Shown here one piece after another: positions 47,501-58,045 of a DNA stretch of 64,000 nucleotides (positions are counted from its first letter, which is position 1; each line of letters begins with the position of its first letter). The translations under genes were made by a program, and so were the position numbers. Source of the stretch: Acanthopleura granulata (taxonomy: Eukaryota; Mollusca; Polyplacophora; Chitonida; Chitonidae); the NCBI GenBank assembly GCA_016165875.1, contig JABBOT010000007.1, positions 6,419,245 to 6,483,244 on the forward strand, written 5' to 3'. Below the pieces are notes generated by a model, which saw only the letters and a program-made list of their open reading frames with translations, made no database searches and was not told where the DNA came from.

Positions 47501-50500
47501 GTAATTTGGTCTCTAGATTCAGTTGATCAGTGGTTTCTTTTGGTCTCTAGATCCACCCACTCACTGGATTCCTTTGGTGTCTGGATTCACTTGTTCACTG
47601 ATGTCCTTTGCTCTCTAGATTAACTTGTTCACTGGATTCCTTTGGTCTCTAGATACACTTGTTTCTACTTAATTACCCTGGCCTCCAGATTCCCCTGTCC
47701 ATTGGGCCCTCCTTTGTCTCTAGATTCACTAGTTCACTGGATCCCTTTGAGTTTCAGATTCAATCTTTCACTGGATGTATTTCGTCTCCAGATCCACTTG
47801 TATCTACAGATTCGCTGTGGCCTCCAGATAAATTTGTCCCCTTTGGTTTTTAGATTCGCGCATTTAGTAGATCCACTTTTGCCTAGATTCACTTGTTTAC
47901 TGGATTCACTTTTGTCTCAAAATTCCTTTGTTTCCACCTAGTCACTTTGGTCTCTATATTCACTTGTTTCCACTAATCCACTTTGGTCTCTAGACTCACT
48001 TGTATCCATTGATACTCTTTGATCTCTAGATTCACTTGTTTCCACTAATTCACTTTGGTCTCTAGATTCACTTGTTTCCACTAATCCGCTTTGGCCTCTA
48101 GTTTCACTAATTCATTTCTCTTGCTTTATCCTTTTCCAGTCATAGCGCTGTCAGTGTTCCTAGCCTCAATTGTGACAGCTACGACTACAGTGACCACGGA
48201 TTATACCATGACGGTCACCACGGACTCGGCGACCGCCATGTCCTCTGCGTCCACTTCCGGAGAGACGGAGCCTCCCACGACGTCAAACGCAAGAGACCCT
48301 ACCTGGATGGCTACGAATTCCACAGATTCCACAACAACGGCGGGATCCGTCCCCGATTCTTCCAGTTCTAGCATCGTGATTCCAACTGACATGTCATCGA
48401 CCGCTGAGTGGACCAACGTAACGGACAGCGGGACAGGCATGGACAACAATACAGCCACAGACAGCGGGGCATCTACGAATAGCGGGACAACCACCGATGG
48501 CAGGACAAACCAAACCGTCATGCCCATGACGACTGCGGACAGTGGCATGACGGATGGCAACAACAGCACTGATTCTATGCCCGAGGCCTCCACAGGGGGT
48601 GAGTTCACATGAACGGGAAATAATAAATACTGTACTAATAATAATTCTTGTATGATACTGGGTTTCCGCCGGGGTTCTGTTTGGTTTCCTGCGGGCCACG
48701 ATAACCCGATATCATTATGAGGAAATTTCGCGTCCAAAGAGCGGGATTTCAGCTAATGGTATAAATGAATGTACAAGACGATCACACACCGTAACAGGCT
48801 TGTCTCAGGCTTTCACTGTTTGGCGACTATAAGTGGCCGTTTGCACAGCCTAACACCTGTACAATCAAGACCGCTTGTCCTCTATCAATACGCCGTGCAT
48901 ATATGTGCGTCACTTGTGGACAAGTTTATCAGTGACTTGTCAAAGGTCAGTGGTTTAGTCAGGGCAGCCCGCTTTCCTCCACCTTCGTTAAAGTGAAAAT
49001 TCTTGAGTAGTCGATTTAGACACTGACCACTCACCTTATTTACTGAGGTGGTGACGTGTTATTTGTTTCAATATTGTGATATGGCCGTTTGCCAATCAGC
49101 CCCATCGCCTTTGACATGAGACCAATAGCAGAACCAAATATTCCATAAGAAGGATAATATGAATACTTTCACCTATTAGTAAACCTGGCTTGGCTTTCAA
49201 GATAACTCCAGGCACCGCATCTGGGTAAAGCATGATTGGTGTCTTCGGCATGATGAGGCGGAATTTCATAATGATTGCGACATTGACTGGCGTGTGTGTT
49301 TAAAGGAGAAACCATCGTGATTTGACTGAATCAATACTGAAAACCTTGTTTTCAAACGAAAACAGACATTTTAAGGGGAAAAAAAGGAAAAGTGAAGTGA
49401 ATTTGTTTGGACCTTTAGGAGGTAAACCAATTTTCGTGGATCAAACTGGCAGAGCACAGAGTATAAAATTTTCCCAGTTTTATATTATCAAATTAAAATT
49501 ATTAAATTACCTTTGAAGGGTTTGAAGGTTTATTAAATTGATATATCAGCCTAAATATATCTGCTTTCCCTTTTCTTCTCGCTGCGTTCAGTGAAACCCC
49601 AGGTATGTGTTCTCCCCATTTACAAATGTGTATTTACAGTTGTGTGTGTATGGCGTGTTTTTGCAGGTGTGTAAACGGTCTCTATATACAGATGTGTATA
49701 TTTTACAGATGAGTACACGGTCTGTATTTACAGATGTGCACATAGGGCTGTATTTGCCTATGTGTATTAAGGTTGTTATTACAGCTTTGAATGAGGTCTG
49801 GGTTTACAGATGTGATAGGACTGTATTTACAAATGTTATAGGTCTGTATTTACAGGTGTTATGGAGCTGTATTTACAGATGTCATAGGGCTGTATTCAGA
49901 AATTTGTATTTACAGATTTGTATATTGATTTGTATTTTGCATACGTGCTGTATTTACACATGTATGTGCATTCGGGCTGTTTTTTTGTTTTTGTTTTTTG
50001 TTTCTTTTTTGTTTTTTGCAACAGCTGTATATACAGCCATATACAGGCGTGTGTGTTTATGTATAACCTTGATGAGTGTGTATATTGTGCTTCTCTCCTT
50101 TTATCTCCAGGAAGTGTAATTATTTGTTTGGTTGCTTACTCCATGAAGTGTATTTATTCCCTGGTTGGTTACAAATGAACACCCCATGAATATGATTTAT
50201 CTAAATTTTTCCGCAAGCAAAAGTATGCGATATAGATTTGCAGTTTCCACGCTCCCAGTGATTCATAGACATTTGTTTACGTGGAGATACTTTTATATAC
50301 CTGTGCCCGGTTTCATGAAGCATACTTAGTGTTAAGTAGCTCTTAGCTAAGTGCTCTTCCTATCTCTATCGTTGTCGTGGCAGGTAAGCGAATACTTAGC
50401 TAAGTGTGCTTCATGAAACTGGGGCCTGTGTAATACAATTCATCTTGGAAATGGTTATGTAAATATAACATATAATAAACGTACACATAAACAGATTTAT

Positions 50501-51754
50501 GGTTAATCCACCTTTTTACATCTTTGATATATATTAATATTAATGAATATATATTTATTATCTACTTTGTGCAGTCGTTAAATTGCTATACATGTAGCGG
50601 AACCTATGACGAATGTGGACCAGCGAGGAAGTCAGACGATCACTCTGAACTGTGCGACGCTGGTGTACATTGCTACGTAAGTACTGGAAGGGGCATTCTC
50701 TTAGTGACGAATATTTCCTCCTGATGGACATTTCCACCTTGAGGCAGCTGTCTCTAGGATATTTCCTGCTGATGGACATTTCCGCATATAGGGAATTGTC
50801 CCGACGATATTTCCCCTGTGGATATTTTCCCTACGGCCAATTGCCTCTGTGAACATTTGCCCTTATGGACAATTGCCCCCAGGACATTTACCCCCAAGGA
50901 CTATTCCCTCTATGGACATTTTCCCATACGGGCTTGCACTATTTCTAATCTACATGTACATATATAACCAGGAAACGAGCACAATGGTTTTCGTGTTCGT
51001 TCTAATGTGCTATAGTTTAATGCAGCTTATCAGTGTATACCACACATGACATTTTTGCACAACACATAGAATTCACCACATGTGGGCTGAACAACTTTGT
51101 GTGCAACATGGTTTAAATATCACAGTGGCCGGCAATTGTTAAAATTTACTAAATGTCAATGATCTGAGTTGAAAGTTAATCATTAGTCCAGGTTAGAGTA
51201 AAACTTCTGTACATGTATACAAGACAATTGGATCAGCAATAAAAATCTCCGAGATCATAAAGCAAGGTCATTATTTCATGAATTAAGTTAACAGACAAAA
51301 TGTGAGGCCAAAAACCCAACAATATGAAGATACAAATAGATCTAGTTTATGGTATAATAAATAATAAATATACATGTAAATACACCATGTATCTATCCTT
51401 CATCAAATTACCTATTTTCGTATATTACGGGAAAAATCCATGGAGGGGAATTGTTCGTGTGGGCACATGACTGTAGGGGAAATTGTCCGTAAGGGGAATT
51501 GGCCATATTGGGAATGTCAATAGGATGTCATGGGATCGGTCCTGCTTGACTTGAATCGAAGACAGAAATTTTACCAAAACGGAAATGAACGAAGAGATGA
51601 GCCAGCTTATTCTGAAATTAGAATCAAAATTAAACACTAAAATATATGTACCAAATCGATTAAATTTTGACCGCTAGTTCCAGGCTGCTTGTGGTAGCAC
51701 AATTTCAGCCAAATATGAACATCCAGCTTTAGATATTATGTTTGGTAAGGAAAT

Positions 51755-51820
<66 letters not shown>

Positions 51821-52841
51821 AAAGACTTTAAAAATGATATTTGTTGCTACCTCACGTGACGTTCAGCACTGAGAGGTTAGAACAAGGAAACAGGGCTGGT
51901 CGGGTCGGTGTCAGTATAATGCGACTGGGTGGGGTGTCATGTCTGGTGTCTTTGGCATGATGCTGCAGTCGTGACAGCATTCATCATATAACTGAAACAC
52001 TGTTAAGTACGGCGTCAAACCCAAGCATACATACACACGCTGTAGTTTTACAGTAAAAAGTGCTGGCAATTTTGTAACCAGTAATTTTTGCTGTATATTT
52101 ACACTTTGCTTTGGAGGCAAGATCAGCTGTACACTTACCGCATATTCACCTGTTTAGCATCATCTCGTTTACGTGAAGAATTACAATGTTGTTTTGATAT
52201 ACGAGCAATATGTATTTGTAAATTTACAAGCGTGCTGAACATTTGCACTAAATCTTATAATCCTACAGAACTAGAGTGCAAAGTAACACCAAAAATTGCA
52301 GCTTGATTTTTACACTTTAATGCACTGTTCCAGTTTGTGCTGTAAAATTACATTCTTTTTTGTAGTGTAGTGATCGTATTCAACAAAAAAAAAGTTTGAC
52401 GGTATCGAGATACCTTTTTATATCATGCAGCTATATGTAATAAAATGTTGCTTAAAATAGCTTACTTGTCAATTGAAACTGTGATAGAGTGTGGAGAATG
52501 TTAAGAGAATGACGTGGATGTTCCGAAATATTCCTAATTCATGACCCAGTAAGACCAATCAATTAAAACCTGTGTGATTTTATGCACTTCAGATCGAGGC
52601 TAAACAGAATACAAACACCTCCTACACCTTTTCGAGATCTTGTCACACTGGCACATGCACGACCGCGGAGGAGACATGGACATGCGACGAGGCCAAGAAG
52701 AAATGCTCCGAGTGCTGCAGTACTGACAAGTGCAACGGCAAAGTGATGGTCAAACTAGACAATGGCGCTTGTCGCAAGATAGCGGGGGCTCTGGTTTGGT
52801 TACCTTTGGTGGCTTTAGTCACGTGTTTAACCCGGTTGTAA
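41475..52841 (+). CDS. secreted mucin-like protein with Ly6/uPAR (LU) domain and GPI-anchor signal
   Basis: Predicted exons: 41475 (or ATG 41487)-41511, 48140-48598, 49592-49602, 50575-50676, 52593-52841, all phase-compatible. With ATG 41487 the product has 281 residues: a signal peptide (MAFFAKFA-VIALSVFLASIVTA), a Ser/Thr-rich stretch to about 160 with five N-X-S/T sequons, then an LU domain from about 166 (LNCYTC...CCSTDKCN, the family hallmark) and a hydrophobic tail (about 264-281, GALVWLPLVALVT) after a short spacer, as in GPI-anchored LU proteins. Expected location: outer cell surface. LU proteins bind receptors, ion channels or complement, but no specific role can be given. The LU, mucin and tail exons are well supported; the first exon and micro-exon are inferred from phase and splice sites. 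I do not recognise a named orthologue. Confidence 0.72.
42405..42530 (+). repeat. interspersed repeat related to 32068
   Basis: GGATCATGAAATGTCTCACT, TTCAAAACAATTTCTTGCTC, ACTCACCTTAG and TTTTATTTTGTAGTAC parallel the 32068-32160 copy in order. Confidence 0.6.
44643..44755 (-). repeat. SINE-like 3' part (reverse)
   Basis: TTTATTTGTTTATTTATTTC, ATTGGTGTTTTACACCGTAT, ACTCAAGAATATTTCACTTA, then a 12-base G run in place of the ATGGTGGGAGG block. Confidence 0.8.
47400..48120 (+). repeat. minisatellite, about 34-bp unit, before the mucin exon
   Basis: Some twenty degenerate units built on TGGTCTCTAGATTCACTTG, then TTCACTGGATTCCTT or TTTCCACTAATCCACT. The array ends about 20 bases before the acceptor at 48138, and its last unit supplies the upstream part of the intron end. 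The open frame through it is a repeat artefact. Confidence 0.88.
48140..48598 (+). CDS. LU-mucin gene exon 2 (end of signal peptide, Ser/Thr-rich region)
   Basis: Acceptor TATCCTTTTCCAG, donor GTGAGT. The open 459 bases start with the hydrophobic IALSVFLASIVTA and continue as Thr/Ser/Asp-rich sequence with sequons NST, NVT, NNT, NQT and NST. GC content and codon use are clearly unlike the flanking AT-rich intron. The frame continues upstream to an ATG at 48091 through the minisatellite, but that start would give a poor signal peptide. Confidence 0.85.
48890..49015 (+). repeat. repeat family C copy
   Basis: CATATATGTGCGTCACTTGT, GGACAAGTTTATCAGTGACT, AAAGGTCAGTGGTTTAGTC and GAAAATTCTTGAGTAG; in the intron after the mucin exon. 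Confidence 0.55.
49592..49602 (+). CDS. LU-mucin gene, predicted 11-nt micro-exon
   Basis: TGAAACCCCAG lies between a pyrimidine-rich acceptor (CTTTTCTTCTCGCTGCGTTCAG, part of a longer tract) and a strong donor GTATGT. Exon 2 ends in phase 1 and the LU exon begins in phase 0; direct joining hits a stop within eight codons. Eleven bases (2 + 9) fix this and add Val-Lys-Pro-Gln. Not confirmed by transcript. Confidence 0.55.
49610..50040 (+). repeat. degenerate minisatellite after the micro-exon (GTATTTACAGATGTG units)
   Basis: At least a dozen units of about 24-33 bp with the core CTGTATTTACAGATGTG. Each unit carries TTTACAG, a usable splice-acceptor word. The array begins within 20 bases of the micro-exon donor. 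It is followed by a T/G-rich run and some further degenerate units to about 50060. Confidence 0.8.
50300..50428. mobile_element. small foldback (MITE-like) element
   Basis: Left end GCCCGGTTTCATGAAGCATA with CTTAG(T/C)... and right end TGTGCTTCATGAAACTGGGG are inverted repeats around a short centre. The same end sequence recurs as half-copies near 12355 and 59497. Inside the intron before the LU exon. Confidence 0.7.
50575..50676 (+). CDS. LU-mucin gene exon 4 (first half of LU domain)
   Basis: Acceptor TACTTTGTGCAG, donor GTAAGT. The 34 codons read SLNCYTCSGTYDECGP...ELCDAGVHCY. LxCYxC opens Ly6/uPAR domains, and five cysteines fall at domain-like spacing. Confidence 0.88.
50690..50935 (+). 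repeat. minisatellite, GGACATTTCC(C) units, about 24 bp
   Basis: About nine degenerate units around GATGGACATTTCC...CAATTGCCCC, starting 14 bases after the LU exon donor. The same repeat appears reversed at 51425-51520. Confidence 0.85.
51425..51520 (-). repeat. inverted copy of the 50.7 kb minisatellite
   Basis: Contains GGGGAATTGTTCG, GGGGAAATTGTCCG and GGGGAATTGGCC; the reverse complements match the unit at 50690-50935. The two arrays could pair in the pre-mRNA. Confidence 0.75.
51755..51820. repeat. (TA)n microsatellite
   Basis: An uninterrupted TA run of about 30 units, preceded by TGTGTGTA. Confidence 0.95.
51895..52032 (+). mobile_element. second SINE-like family, copy 2
   Basis: ATGCGACTGGGTGGGGTGTC, GGTGTCTTTGGCATGATGC, and GTTAAGTACGGCGTCAAACC with CATACATACA tail; the middle is deleted relative to 11041. 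Confidence 0.65.
52593..52841 (+). CDS. LU-mucin gene terminal exon (second half of LU domain, GPI tail)
   Basis: Acceptor ATGCACTTCAG; 82 codons and TAA. It reads IEAKQNTNTSYTFSRSCHTG, ...TCTTAEETWTCDEAKKKC and SECCSTDKCNG, the CCxxDxCN signature closing an LU domain. A small-residue spacer (DNGAC) and hydrophobic tail ending LTRL with no charged cytoplasmic extension fit a GPI signal. The domain has 12 cysteines (five plus seven) before the spacer, two more than the classic ten. Confidence 0.9.
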   Translation: MEAKQNTNTSYTFSRSCHTGTCTTAEETWTCDEAKKKCSECCSTDKCNGKVMVKLDNGACRKIAGALVWLPLVALVTCLTRL

Positions 52842-55334
52842 AGGTTATTCTTCATTTGCTGCGGTTGACCGCATGTACAAACGACCGAGGTTATGAAACA
52901 AACGTCTATGCAGGCATCTACATTCCCTACACATAACTGCTGTTCAATTAGACTGAACCGATGAGAAATTCAGCTTTGCCTCACATATATTATTTAAACC
53001 AATACCTGAAATAATTTCTCAAGAAAAATCGAAAGCATTTTTTTTTCACTCTCAAAGGAAAGTACAAAATTATGGGCACTCATTAAAGAATCTGGATTTA
53101 ATGTTTAAACTGAAAGCGAAGCCATTTTCCTAATGCTTGGGACTCGTCTGACTTCCGAAGTTAAGAAGGTGCAAATTGAAATTAATAGGTTAATACATTT
53201 GATAATGTGTCAAAATTTGAGTTCATTCCAGTTATAAAGATCGCGTTCCATTTCAAACAACTTTTGACGTCACGGTTGTAACAGGCATTCTTGCAAGTGA
53301 TCAGCAACATGGTCTCTCCATGAAAGTAAAACTGTGATATGATATTTATAAAAATTATTTATAATATGAACAAGGAACAGATAGAAACACGTTCACAACA
53401 GATTCTAGAACCCGTATTTTTTTTCTTCTTATTTTACTTTGAGAATAATCACAGTTTGTTCTAAAATCATAGTCGTGATTAAACCTTACAATAAGGCAAC
53501 ACTAGTTAGAATACAACCTTTCTTAGTCAAATGAGTAAGTATTGATTTTTAGACTAAACCGAAAACTCTTCACAGCTCAGTCTTCTTCTAAATATAAAAA
53601 AACAAACACATAAGTATTAAATGTGATAAAATATGTGAAGTTACTAAATCATCATAATTTTAAGTACATTTCTTTTAAATTGTTGAAGGAGGCTGTGATA
53701 CATAGACGAGTTGTGTACATAGAGAATCGAGTCTGTTTTAACTTACATAATATGTTGTGTGATATATAGTTTAATCCAGTGTTACCAAAGTTTTATATAG
53801 CATATGGACAAAGAACCGATGTAATTCTGAGATCTCCTACTGAACTCACCGTAGTTTGCTTTTCACTGGTACTGTACGTGAGTAGGATGAGCCAGCCGCG
53901 TGCCAAATGGCGCTGTTCTAAGATCGCCCTTCTTAAGCCTAGCGAACAAGGCTTCAAAGAAGCGTTCACCAAGAGATTTTCCCGTTGAATGATTCACAGT
54001 CGATTTATGATGAGACCCATGTCATACCCAGGAGGACCATACAATGCGGTGCCATAACAGTTCATTTTCTTGGATTGGCATCCCCACAGCCTGCAACCGT
54101 AGACCTCCTAAGCCTAGTGAGTTCCTTTATATGGGCATATAGCACTTCGAAGTCGAGGAAGTAGATAATATACATTTCTCCCTCTCCCGCCCGGCACACC
54201 GACTGCCCAAAGGGTCAGCTTGCATTCATTAGATTTGCATTTGAAGGGAAGTGTAAAAAAAAAAAAAACAGTGAAATTTAAGCTACTAGGTTCGTTGAGT
54301 GGATAGGAACTTGCAGGAGAGCTGGTGTTCACCGTGGTTACCTGGGTAAGGTCTCGGATGAGATTGGATGACGATAACGGTTGATTCTAACCCCCACCCT
54401 CCCCCCGGGCGCGCTTTTGGATCTGGCTGGACAATGACTCCTTAAAAAGTGATGCAGTGTTCGACATCAGATGGCTTGATCACCCACCCTCTACAAAGGG
54501 AAGGAACCTGCATTATACCCATAGATCAGAAGCGCCTTCTTTCTCAATGAATAGAAGTCCCCCATATATCATCACAAGTATGAATAAACATGCAGGGTAT
54601 TAATATTCAGTACTTCACATGATCTAGAAATGACAGGACCTGCTTCCATTTGTAGGGGACACGTGAAACCCGTTGTGTTAACAATTTATAACCAATTCCT
54701 GTATAGAGCTATATAAACCTATAAGAATTGCCATTAACCCAAAGTATCACTTGAGTGATTCATGCTTATTTGTCTTCATCTTGTATCAGCCCTAGTTCTT
54801 GAGATTTTATTTTACTTGATGTTGCAGCCGTATTTAACATACTAAGCTTGTGAGTCATTTGCTAGCGCTTTAGATAAACACTGCCATGTGTTGCATGGCT
54901 TGTTTATTTAACCCGTACGCGAAACTTTGTGATATATGCGAGAAAAATTTCTTTTATCAGTTTTTTCACGAGCTCAGCAAAAAACTCCGATGAATCCGTC
55001 CATCGCATCTTACTATGTCTAAAAAATACAACAGTTTTAAATATGCCGCGATAAATGTAACTATTGTGGTTTAGGAATGAACTCAAATTAAATGTAAGGA
55101 CATTTTACAAAACCAAACTGGTGTTCTGTTCATGTCCGGTAATGTCCTAGAATCGTTACACGACAACTCCGAAAGAACGGGGCATTACATACAGGGGGCT
55201 TGCAAATGACCGATTTCGAAGTACTCGCACTGACTGTTCTGTGTGATTTTTTTTGCTGTTTGCCAATACAGATATGATCAAGCAAGTCAGTCATATTCAC
55301 AGTACTTAAATTGTCATTGGCCCTGGTGAGGATT

Positions 55335-55495
55335 TGAGGTATTTCTGCTTTATCCCTAAAGAGCATTGTATTTTTGCCCAACGAGCATTGTTTTTTTCCC
55401 TATCCCTAAAACGCTGTAGGTATTTATAGTCGCCATGAACATTGTTATTTCTATTCCCTCCCCACAAGCATTGTGGATATTTGTTACCATGGCCA
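55335..55495 (+). repeat. degenerate short tandem repeat (AGCATTGT...CCCTA)
   Basis: Four or five irregular units of 30-50 bases with (G)AGCATTGT(A/T)TTTTT and CCCTATCCCTAAA. Weakly ordered. Confidence 0.45.
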
Positions 55496-57007
55496 CCATG
55501 GCTGTACAAAGATTATTTGTGCAAATATGTCAATTCAAGGACAAAAAAATGCACAAAAAAAACATGTTTGCCTGTTAATAAGCAAATACAGGAAATCACT
55601 TGACGAAACAAGATTTCTATTGGCATGAATATCTTTATAGTATAGGGCGGCTCAAACGTATTAGTTTACGTACACATGTATAAGCCTTTCCTTCAACTTC
55701 AAAGAAAGCCCGTCGCCCACTGCAGTCATTTATTTGATTTATACATACGTATTTTCATTTTTATTCTCTTGCCGCTTCACAGAAGTGCCTAGAGCTACTG
55801 GCCTAATCCGTCCATCCTACGCACAAGAGTGACATGTAAAAGGCACACTGCATGCTTCTAAAGATGTGTTATGTCGTTCGCCATACCCTCAAAAAGCATT
55901 TCGTAGAATCCGTTTCCTGGCTGATGATGGATTGCATTTTCATCGATTTAAGTATTGATAATGGAAGATTTTTTTAAAGGTATATAGATATACAGACAAT
56001 AGATTAACTATAGGACATGGTCTCCCAAGTCGTCTCCTCACCCTTTTGGACATAACAGTCACCCATACATGACGTACTTGCCAGAACAGGACAGATAGTT
56101 TAAACGTAGCTGTTCGAGTTCAAGCTTTGGCGTTACCAGTATTCAGGCCATGTACATCCAATTGGTGGTATATATGTGCCTCTTTGCCCACATTCGCGCA
56201 TATGATTTATAAGTGCAAAGTTCAGCCATTCGTTTAAAAAACTAATTTGAAACAAAAACCAAATACAAAACAAAGCAAAACAGAAAAACCTCCAAAAATC
56301 AAACAAACTGGATCGATAACGAGTGCAAACTACATGTAATTTATTCATTTCGTTGATGGTTTGATTGATATTATGTTTCAAAGCCACGTGCTGCCGCAGG
56401 TGAGCAGCCAACTAAACGGTCTTGCTTAAATTCTCACGCGAGAATACCGTAATGAATTATTCCTTCCACCTTAAGCACACTTTGTTGGACAAGGTCCTTG
56501 GGAACAAGACACACATAATATGCAGTGATGGCTTTGTAGCGTAGTCAAAAAGAGCGCTGCCAATTAGGTTGATCGCATGGTCGCCAGTTGGGGCGTAGAG
56601 CACGCTAAGGGCACGTAAAGACAAGTGGTTTGTGTGACAGGCGATGACAGGTGAAAACACGGTTAATGGGGATTGGGGACATCGCATGGACACGCATGCC
56701 CAATCGGGCTCAGGTGAGCTGTCGTGTCACACAGATACAGACTACAGACTGGGGATTTTATGTTACCTGGAACTGTCATTATCGGAACCGCTCTTCCTGG
56801 TTCCCCTGGCAACGCTGAAAAACACACAAACAGATTACCGTTGCGTGGTATTTTTTCTCCCTCAATCTCTCTCAGTCGGTGGAAACGGTATTCATATTTT
56901 TCTTTTAATACCAGGACATCTTTGTCCCGGTAGGCCAGCTATTTCCCGCTGAACGAAAACTGAGTTGTTATCTTTTTTTTTCATAATGCAAGGTTACAAA
57001 CTATAAC

Positions 57008-57008
57008 A

Positions 57009-57048
<40 letters not shown>

Positions 57049-57067
57049 CCATGCGATATATATCGTG

Positions 57068-57107
<40 letters not shown>

Positions 57108-57120
57108 CACGATATATATA
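57008..57120. repeat. (AT)n tracts with nested palindromes
   Basis: Two AT runs are bounded by AACACGATATATA three ways: direct, reversed (ATATATCGTGTTATAT) and direct again, so the segment can fold on itself at two scales. Confidence 0.9.
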
Positions 57121-57481
57121 AATGGCCCACGACAGGCCAAACCTTTAGGTTTCCTAGTTAACACTGAAAAGTACTATCTTTCTGGAATACTGTGCTATAG
57201 GTGCCATTAGTTAAGGGCCACTGACTGTAGTAGCTGATACAGTGGCATGTAGGCCCACATACAGGGTCAGCTTTAAAACGGATTTTCAACTATAAATAGT
57301 GTTATTTCTTATGCTATTCATGTTAGAAACGAAGAATTCAATTGATGTCAGTGTGCATGTTCCTTTAGCATGCTGTCTTACACTATAACACCCCCCACTT
57401 CTCCAAAGAAAAAAAAAAGAAACTCATGTATGGCATATGGCTGTGACACCCAATACTGAGATGTCATCACTATGTGAGCTT

Positions 57482-57662
57482 CAGGCCTCAGGGTCACAAA
57501 GCTCTCTTAGATATATCAGACGTATTTATACCATAATATGAAGAGTTGTCTTGGATGTTCTTGAAAATCAGTGTTTGACTTGAAACATAAATATCTGAAT
57601 ACTACGACAAATTAAGATTTAGGTATGACTTTAGTGTAAGGCAATTTCTTGATCCTGGGGCC
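57482..57662. mobile_element. foldback (MITE-like) element of about 180 bp
   Basis: Left end GGCCTCAGGGTCACAAAGCT and right end AATTTCTTGATCCTGGGGCC form imperfect terminal inverted repeats that continue inward (CTCTTAG / CTTTAGTGTAAGG). The inside has no frame. Same ends as 32068 and, more distantly, 50300. Confidence 0.7.
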
Positions 57663-58045
57663 TGTTGCTTGTCATTACGTACGTTCTAACTATCTGATTG
57701 TGCGTTGTGTCATTTCTCGGGTCAAAATTCGGGTTTTTTTCACTCCCTACCTTATGTGGCATTGCACCCCTGGAGTAAGCGGAACACGTTATAAGCTTGC
57801 ATTGACTCCAGCCATTTCTCTGTATATGAGGTAAAAAACGCATATACGCTGCTAGACTCTTCCAACTGTTTTCTCTCTTTATCTTTGCCGCAATTCCTCG
57901 TGCAATTGTTTTATCAAATGTTTGTTTCATCCGAAGCTGTCCATCTATGCGTACTTTAGACTAACAGAGTGTTTTCTCTTCTGAAACTGTTGCAAAATGA
58001 TTGCTGCCAATTGTTGCTAAATTCATTCTGTACAGTTTTGCATGT

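Larger units (their letters stand above)
41512..48139 (+). other. predicted long first intron of the LU-mucin gene
   Basis: Contains a repeat copy at 42405-42530, a reverse SINE-like element at 44643, poly-C/poly-G runs and the minisatellite from 47400. No additional phase-1 exon with a signal-peptide-like start was noticed. Confidence 0.4.

Noticed and set aside
48201..48737. 178-codon reverse-strand open frame
   Set aside because: Shadow of the mucin exon on the other strand; the forward reading has a leader, sequons and correct splice phase.
53779..53988. 69-codon frame ending FKEAFTKRFSR
   Set aside because: Somewhat GC-richer than its surroundings but no family match or splice support; could be a repeat fragment.
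57631..57930. Reverse-strand 99-codon frame with basic N-terminus
   Set aside because: Its 3' part lies in the foldback element; no domain.
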